From Burkholderiales bacterium (GTDB taxonomy: Bacteria > Pseudomonadota > Gammaproteobacteria > Burkholderiales > Burkholderiaceae_C), in contig JANYCG010000116.1 of NCBI GenBank assembly GCA_025360385.1, positions 1 through 38,593 on the forward strand: DNA of 38,593 bases, written 5' to 3'. Under the pieces are notes generated by a model. That model searched no databases and was not told where the DNA came from. It worked only from the letters and a program-made list of their open reading frames with translations. The translations under genes were made by a program, and so were the position numbers. Shown in pieces: positions 34,966 through 38,593 of this stretch; within the stretch, counting starts at the first letter, position 1, and each line of letters begins with the position of its first letter.

Positions 34966-36495
34966 CTATTTCGATTTTATCGTCGATTTTTTGGAAACAA
35001 CAGCTTGTTTTGATGATTTATTAGGCAAAAAAGCTGCTTTTTTAATAGCGGAATTCGATTTACTTGCGGGAACATCAGGCAATTTTTTCGACAGTGCAAG
35101 TTTTGAAATAGATTTTTCAGAAATTGTCTTCAAAACTGGTGTCGCTGCAGGTTTTGAAATGGGTTTGGATTCGGCTTGAGGAACTTGGCTCGACCGGCTG
35201 CTGACGGCTTGGCGGGGGGCTTGATCGGCCACCGGCTGGTGGGCCAAAATAAACGCCTTCACTTCTGGGTACACCACCTCGCGCCAGCGTTTGCCCGAGA
35301 AGATGCCGTAGTGGCCTGCGCCTTTGGCCTCCAGGTGTTTTTGCCGCGACGTGGGCACGCCGCTGCAAATCGCGTGCACGGCTTCGGTCTGGCCCGAGCC
35401 GGAGATGTCGTCCAACTCGCCTTCTACAGAGAACAGTGCCGTGGTCTTGATGTCTTGTGGGCGCACATGTTCGATTTGCCCATTGACGCCTTTGACGTCC
35501 CAGCTGTCGTTGACCAGGCAGAAGTCCTGGAACACCACGCGGATCGTGTCCAGGTAATAGTCAGCGTCCATGTCCAGCACGGCGTTGTACTCGTCGTAGA
35601 ACTTTCGGTGGGCTTCGGTGCTGGCGTCGTCGCCTTTGATCAGGTCTTTGAAGTAGTCGTAATGGCTGTTGGCGTGGTTGCTGGGGTTCATGGCCACAAA
35701 ACCGCTGTGCTGCAAAAAGCCGGGGTAGACGCGGCGGCCAGCGCCCGCAAAGTTGGTCGGTACGCGGTAAATGACGTTGTTTTCAAACCAGCTGTAGCTC
35801 TTTTTCATGGCCAGGTTGTTGACGGCCGTGGGGGACTTGCGTGCATCAATCGGGCCGCCCATCATGGTCATGGACAGCGGCGTGACCTCGCCCCGGCTCG
35901 CCATCAGGGAGACAGCAGCCAGCACCGGCACGGTCGGCTGGCAGACGCTGACCACGTGGCAGTTGCCGTAAATACCCTGGAGGTGACGAATGAATTCCTG
36001 CACGTAATTGACGTAGTCGTCCAGGTGGAATTCGCCCTCGCTCAGGGGCACCAGGCGCGCATTCTTCCAGTCGGTGATGTAGACCTTGTGGTCTTTGAGC
36101 ATGGTTTTGACGGTGTCGCGCAACAGCGTGGCGTAATGGCCCGACAGCGGCGCGACGATCAGCACGGCAGGCTGGCCCTTGAGTTTGCCCAAAATCGTCA
36201 CGTCATCGGTGAAGCGCTTGAAGCGGCGCAGTTCGCAAAACGGCTTGTTGACTTCAACACGCTCGTGAATCGCTACTTCGACCCCGTCAACATCGACGGT
36301 GCGCAGACCAAATTCTGGCTTGACGTAATCTTTGCCCAGGCGGTGCATCAGGTCGTAACTGGCCGAAATGCGCTGCGCAAACGGGTTTTGCCCCAACAAG
36401 GACAGCGGGTTGCCGTAAACTTTGGCAGCGGCATGCGCCATGTCAGAAAAGGGCTCCATCAGCGAGCGTTGGGTTTCGTAAATTTGATACAGCAT
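34966..36495 (-). CDS. phaZ: Intracellular poly(3-hydroxybutyrate) depolymerase with basic tail
   Basis: The first ~420 of 509 residues are a typical PhaZa1-type depolymerase, which breaks down stored PHB granules in the cytoplasm. The nucleophile is C185 in SVCQPTVP (family: Cys-Asp-His triad), with D362/D363 in GELDDISGSGQT and H395 in GAGHYGIFSG. MLYQIYETQRSLMEP is the conserved N-terminus, and AAGGG-like AAGGGC lies before the ATG. Residues about 423-509 are an added tail rich in Lys, Ser, Ala and Pro (for example KKLPDVPASKS, KSSKQAVVSKKSTIKSK), encoded by AT-richer DNA (34966-35200). The tail is unusual for PhaZ and recalls the basic tails of PhaF/PhaM-type granule proteins. Two tandem palindromes lie in its promoter region. 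Confidence 0.95.
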   Translation of the reverse strand: MLYQIYETQRSLMEPFSDMAHAAAKVYGNPLSLLGQNPFAQRISASYDLMHRLGKDYVKPEFGLRTVDVDGVEVAIHERVEVNKPFCELRRFKRFTDDVTILGKLKGQPAVLIVAPLSGHYATLLRDTVKTMLKDHKVYITDWKNARLVPLSEGEFHLDDYVNYVQEFIRHLQGIYGNCHVVSVCQPTVPVLAAVSLMASRGEVTPLSMTMMGGPIDARKSPTAVNNLAMKKSYSWFENNVIYRVPTNFAGAGRRVYPGFLQHSGFVAMNPSNHANSHYDYFKDLIKGDDASTEAHRKFYDEYNAVLDMDADYYLDTIRVVFQDFCLVNDSWDVKGVNGQIEHVRPQDIKTTALFSVEGELDDISGSGQTEAVHAICSGVPTSRQKHLEAKGAGHYGIFSGKRWREVVYPEVKAFILAHQPVADQAPRQAVSSRSSQVPQAESKPISKPAATPVLKTISEKSISKLALSKKLPDVPASKSNSAIKKAAFLPNKSSKQAVVSKKSTIKSK

Positions 36496-36510
36496 GGCGA
36501 GCCCTTAATT

Positions 36511-36538
36511 TTGTTGCAGTGCAATTGTTGCAGTGCAA
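36511..36538. promoter_or_regulatory. Tandem palindromic operator-like sites between phaZ and ygiD
   Basis: TTGTTGCAGTGCAA occurs twice without a gap (36511-36524, 36525-36538). Each holds the perfect palindrome TTGCA-G-TGCAA. The sites lie 16-43 bp before the phaZ start and 44-71 bp before the divergent gene. TGC-rich palindromes of this kind resemble sites of PhaR, the PHB-responsive repressor, so PhaR is the most likely ligand; this is inference. Confidence 0.6.
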
Positions 36539-36581
36539 TATTTCCATTGTCGCAGGTTGTTATCGGACGGGAAGACACTAA

Positions 36582-37517
36582 ATGCGACGTAGATCACTAA
36601 TTTTATCGGCTGGTGTGATTTCAGCCACTTTGGGAAACTTTATGACAACGATCGTGAATGCAGCCGGGCCAGACACCTTTGCCGCCCTGAAATCCCTTAA
36701 AAAATCGCCGCGTTTGCCGGTCATGTTCATTGGGCACGGCAGCCCCATGAACGCCATTGAGGACAACGAATACCGGCGCAGTTGGCAGGCCCTGGGGGCA
36801 GAGTTTGGGTCCGCATCAACGGCCAAATACCTCAAACCCCAGTTGATCATTTGCGTTTCAGCCCATTGGCTGACCCGTGGCTGGCATTTCACCGGCATGG
36901 CCAAACCCAAGTCCATCCATGACTTTGGCGGCTTCCCGCCAGCGCTTTTTGCCCAACAGTACCCGGCACCCGGCGCGCCCGAGGCCACGGCTGAGATCAG
37001 CAAATCCGTGATCCAGCCCGCAAGCGTCAAACCGGTGGGACTGGACGCCGAATGGGGCCTGGACCACGGTGCCTGGTCGGTACTCAAGCCGATGTTCCCG
37101 GCGGCTGACATTCCGGTCGTGCAGCTCAGCATGGACTATGACCGCCCCATGGGCGACCACGTGGCGCTGGGTGCGCAGCTGCGGGCGCTGCGCGACCACG
37201 GCGTGTTGATTGTTGGCAGCGGCAACCTGGTGCACAACCTGCGCGCGGCGCAGTTTGGGCTGGCCTCCAACCAGGCCTACGACTGGGCGCGGGAGTTTGA
37301 CCAAACCGTCGCCGGGCAAATTGACAGTGGCAACCTGAAGGCCTTGCAGGATTTCCAAAAACTCGGCGCCGTGGCGCAACAGGCCCACCCGAGTTACGAG
37401 CACTACCTGCCCGTCCTGTACGCCGCCGGTGCCGTGCATGCGGGGGAAGCGGTGCGCAGTTTCAACACGAGTTTTCAGGCAGGGTCGATTGCGATGCGGT
37501 CGGTGGTTTGGGGCTGA
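36582..37517 (+). CDS. ygiD: LigB-type extradiol dioxygenase (YgiD family) with export signal
   Basis: The 311-residue protein belongs to the class III extradiol dioxygenases related to E. coli YgiD (4,5-DOPA dioxygenase). Metal-site candidates are H52 (FIGHGSPMN), H95 (VSAHWLTRG), H162 (LDHGAWSV) and the HPSYEHYLP block (H269, H274). GGAAG-like GGGAAG lies before the ATG. Unlike the cytoplasmic E. coli protein it has about 40 extra N-terminal residues starting MRRRSLILSAGVIS and ending near TIVNAAG, which looks like a signal peptide, perhaps of the Tat type. It would then be periplasmic. It is divergent from phaZ and may share its operators. The true substrate is unknown. Confidence 0.9.
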   Translation: MRRRSLILSAGVISATLGNFMTTIVNAAGPDTFAALKSLKKSPRLPVMFIGHGSPMNAIEDNEYRRSWQALGAEFGSASTAKYLKPQLIICVSAHWLTRGWHFTGMAKPKSIHDFGGFPPALFAQQYPAPGAPEATAEISKSVIQPASVKPVGLDAEWGLDHGAWSVLKPMFPAADIPVVQLSMDYDRPMGDHVALGAQLRALRDHGVLIVGSGNLVHNLRAAQFGLASNQAYDWAREFDQTVAGQIDSGNLKALQDFQKLGAVAQQAHPSYEHYLPVLYAAGAVHAGEAVRSFNTSFQAGSIAMRSVVWG

Positions 37518-37602
37518 TGGTTCAGCACTTCTCTGGCGGCGGCTCCTCGGAAAATTTGCGCTTTTCGTTTGAAACGCCGTTGCTGCGGAAAAAGTGCCAA
37601 AT

Positions 37603-37644
37603 CTCCCCTTGTATGCTGAATAGTTAGCTATCTGAATAATAGTA
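37603..37644 (+). repeat. 42-bp dispersed repeat, copy 8 (intergenic)
   Basis: CTCCCCTTGTAT opens it and TTAGCTAT-N7-ATAGTA closes it, followed by ACTAA, so that TAGTTA-GCTAT and ATAG-TAACTA pair with one bulge. It is the only copy outside a gene, between the convergent ygiD and phospholipase-like genes. By hand it matches copy 4 at 24 of 42 positions, without gaps. Confidence 0.7.
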
Positions 37645-37668
37645 ACTAAAACGTCCAAAACGGGCCGG

Positions 37669-38592
37669 TCATTGGCCAGCCGCTTTCAGTATGCCGCGCA
37701 CCGCGTTCCTGCTGTGGGCACCAAAGTGCGTCAGCAACAACGCCAGAGACGCATCCAGTTCGGCGCGTTTGACGGGGTCGATTTTGGCCAGATCGGCCAC
37801 CCAATCCACGCCTGATTCATGGGCGCCAAAGTCAAACGACGGGTCATCCACGTACTTCGCCGGAAAACTCGCCATGATGGCCTTGGCAAGTTGGGGCGCG
37901 TAGGCGTAGGCCTCTTTGGCGACCACGTCACGCAGGTACAGCTCGCTCCACGCGGGGTATTGGGTGTCGAAGGCCGGGTTGCCCAAAGCTTTCACCACGG
38001 TCTGGTTCTGGCCCCCTGTTGCCGCAGACGCCAGAATTTGGGACTGGTAATGTTCCAGCACCAGGTGCCGGTTGGACAACAGCGTCACGGTGTTGTCTTT
38101 CATCCTCGGAAACCCAGCCATCGCCAGAATATTTGTGCCCAGCAGCGCCAGCGTGCCCGAGCCGGGCGAGACATTGGCGTGGTAGGGCTGGCTCAAGTCC
38201 TGCACGTAATGCAAGGCCAGCCCCGTAAAGCGCCAGCCCCAGTAAGCATGTCCACTTTTGTGCGCCAACGCCGCCAGGCTGGCGTATTGGTTGACCCGCA
38301 TCAGCGGCAGGGTGCGTTTCAAAAAACCGGCCGCCAGAAAAAGAATTTTGTCCTCATGGTAGAAGCCCATGTGGAACGGGGCCTGGGTTGAAAAGCTCAG
38401 TTTCGGGTTGCCAAATGGCTGGCTGCCAAACCCATAGGATTTGCCCCACTCTGAGGGGGTGTCGGCAAACAGGTTGATGTCCAGCCCAAAATCCGGCTCA
38501 TAGGCCGCCGACGCCAGTACGTTCAGGGCGCTGGTGGTGTCGCCCGCCCGGAGCGCCACGTATTTGTCGATCCCCTCTTTGGGGGCCGGCAG
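37669..38592 (-). CDS. Zinc-dependent phospholipase C/P1-nuclease-like protein (5' end outside window)
   Basis: The frame is open from the right edge to the stop at 37669, at least 307 residues, so the start and any signal peptide lie outside. The segment SGHAYWGWRFTGLALHYVQD followed by LSQPYHANV resembles the metal-binding core of zinc phospholipase C/P1 nuclease proteins, where His and Asp residues hold three zincs (HYVQD and PYH here). Other likely ligands are in FYHEDKILF and VLEHYQSQI. Relatives hydrolyse phospholipids or nucleic acids outside the cytoplasm. The assignment rests on this motif only. It converges with ygiD, and copy 8 of the repeat lies in the gap. Confidence 0.7.
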   Translation of the reverse strand: MPAPKEGIDKYVALRAGDTTSALNVLASAAYEPDFGLDINLFADTPSEWGKSYGFGSQPFGNPKLSFSTQAPFHMGFYHEDKILFLAAGFLKRTLPLMRVNQYASLAALAHKSGHAYWGWRFTGLALHYVQDLSQPYHANVSPGSGTLALLGTNILAMAGFPRMKDNTVTLLSNRHLVLEHYQSQILASAATGGQNQTVVKALGNPAFDTQYPAWSELYLRDVVAKEAYAYAPQLAKAIMASFPAKYVDDPSFDFGAHESGVDWVADLAKIDPVKRAELDASLALLLTHFGAHSRNAVRGILKAAGQ

Positions 38593-38593
38593 G

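Noticed and set aside
35176-36600. 474-codon plus-strand frame opposite phaZ
   Set aside because: phaZ has its catalytic residues and family start; the opposite frame lacks any family feature.

Overview
The window looks like chromosomal DNA of a betaproteobacterium of the order Burkholderiales, most likely family Comamonadaceae (Rhodoferax/Polaromonas-like). The reasons are the GC-rich housekeeping genes, the beta-type PilY1, the glyA-nrdR pair, the cysS-glycosylase-accA-tilS-lysC run, the surE-pcm-nlpD-rpoS-rlmD run and an intracellular PHB depolymerase. This placement is inferred from gene content, protein style and synteny; no search was run. No phage, transposase, integrase or CRISPR array was seen.

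Layout. 1-3.5 kb: end of a type IV pilus minor-pilin operon (pilY1, cut by the window edge, then pilE), converging on glyA-nrdR. The glyA leader carries a ZTP (pfl) riboswitch. 5.5-7 kb: a membrane-anchored lytic transglycosylase and a 777-bp stretch without a gene that holds an orphan terminator and a REP-like repeat. 7-14.4 kb: two very large proteins, a DUF748 (AsmA-like) envelope protein and a DUF349 protein. 14.5-19.6 kb: a GAF/HD-GYP c-di-GMP phosphodiesterase converging on mtfA, then lpxH, two cyclophilins and a TPR protein on the minus strand. 19.8-25.8 kb: cysS, a DNA glycosylase, accA, tilS, lysC and tRNA-Ser(GCU). 25.9-27.3 kb: a small conserved protein and a quinone oxidoreductase. 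27.4-32.6 kb: surE-pcm-nlpD-rpoS-rlmD, a stationary-phase/stress block. 32.7-38.6 kb: a Bax-inhibitor-1 protein, a GlcG/HbpS-like protein, an orphan RsxB-type ferredoxin, phaZ with an unusual basic tail, a LigB-type dioxygenase with an export signal, and a zinc-phospholipase-like protein cut by the right edge.

The most interesting signal is a dispersed repeat that I found by eye. Eight copies of a 42-bp core align without a gap, each a small AT-rich island in GC-rich DNA. Seven lie inside protein-coding genes (two in the DUF748 gene, one each in the DUF349 gene, the DNA glycosylase, tilS, rpoS and rlmD) and one is intergenic. All five plus-oriented genic copies are read in the same codon phase, and both minus-oriented copies share another phase. 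None breaks its gene. The core ends in a short palindrome. This resembles the in-frame palindromic coding elements known from Rickettsia (RPE), here in essential genes of a betaproteobacterium.

The window also has many short tandem or palindromic arrays at gene junctions: six ~14-bp units before rsxB, two 14-bp palindromic units before phaZ/ygiD, five 11-bp units after the oxidoreductase gene, an 11-bp duplication over the lysC stop, and a GATTC array with a 10-bp period before the DUF349 gene.
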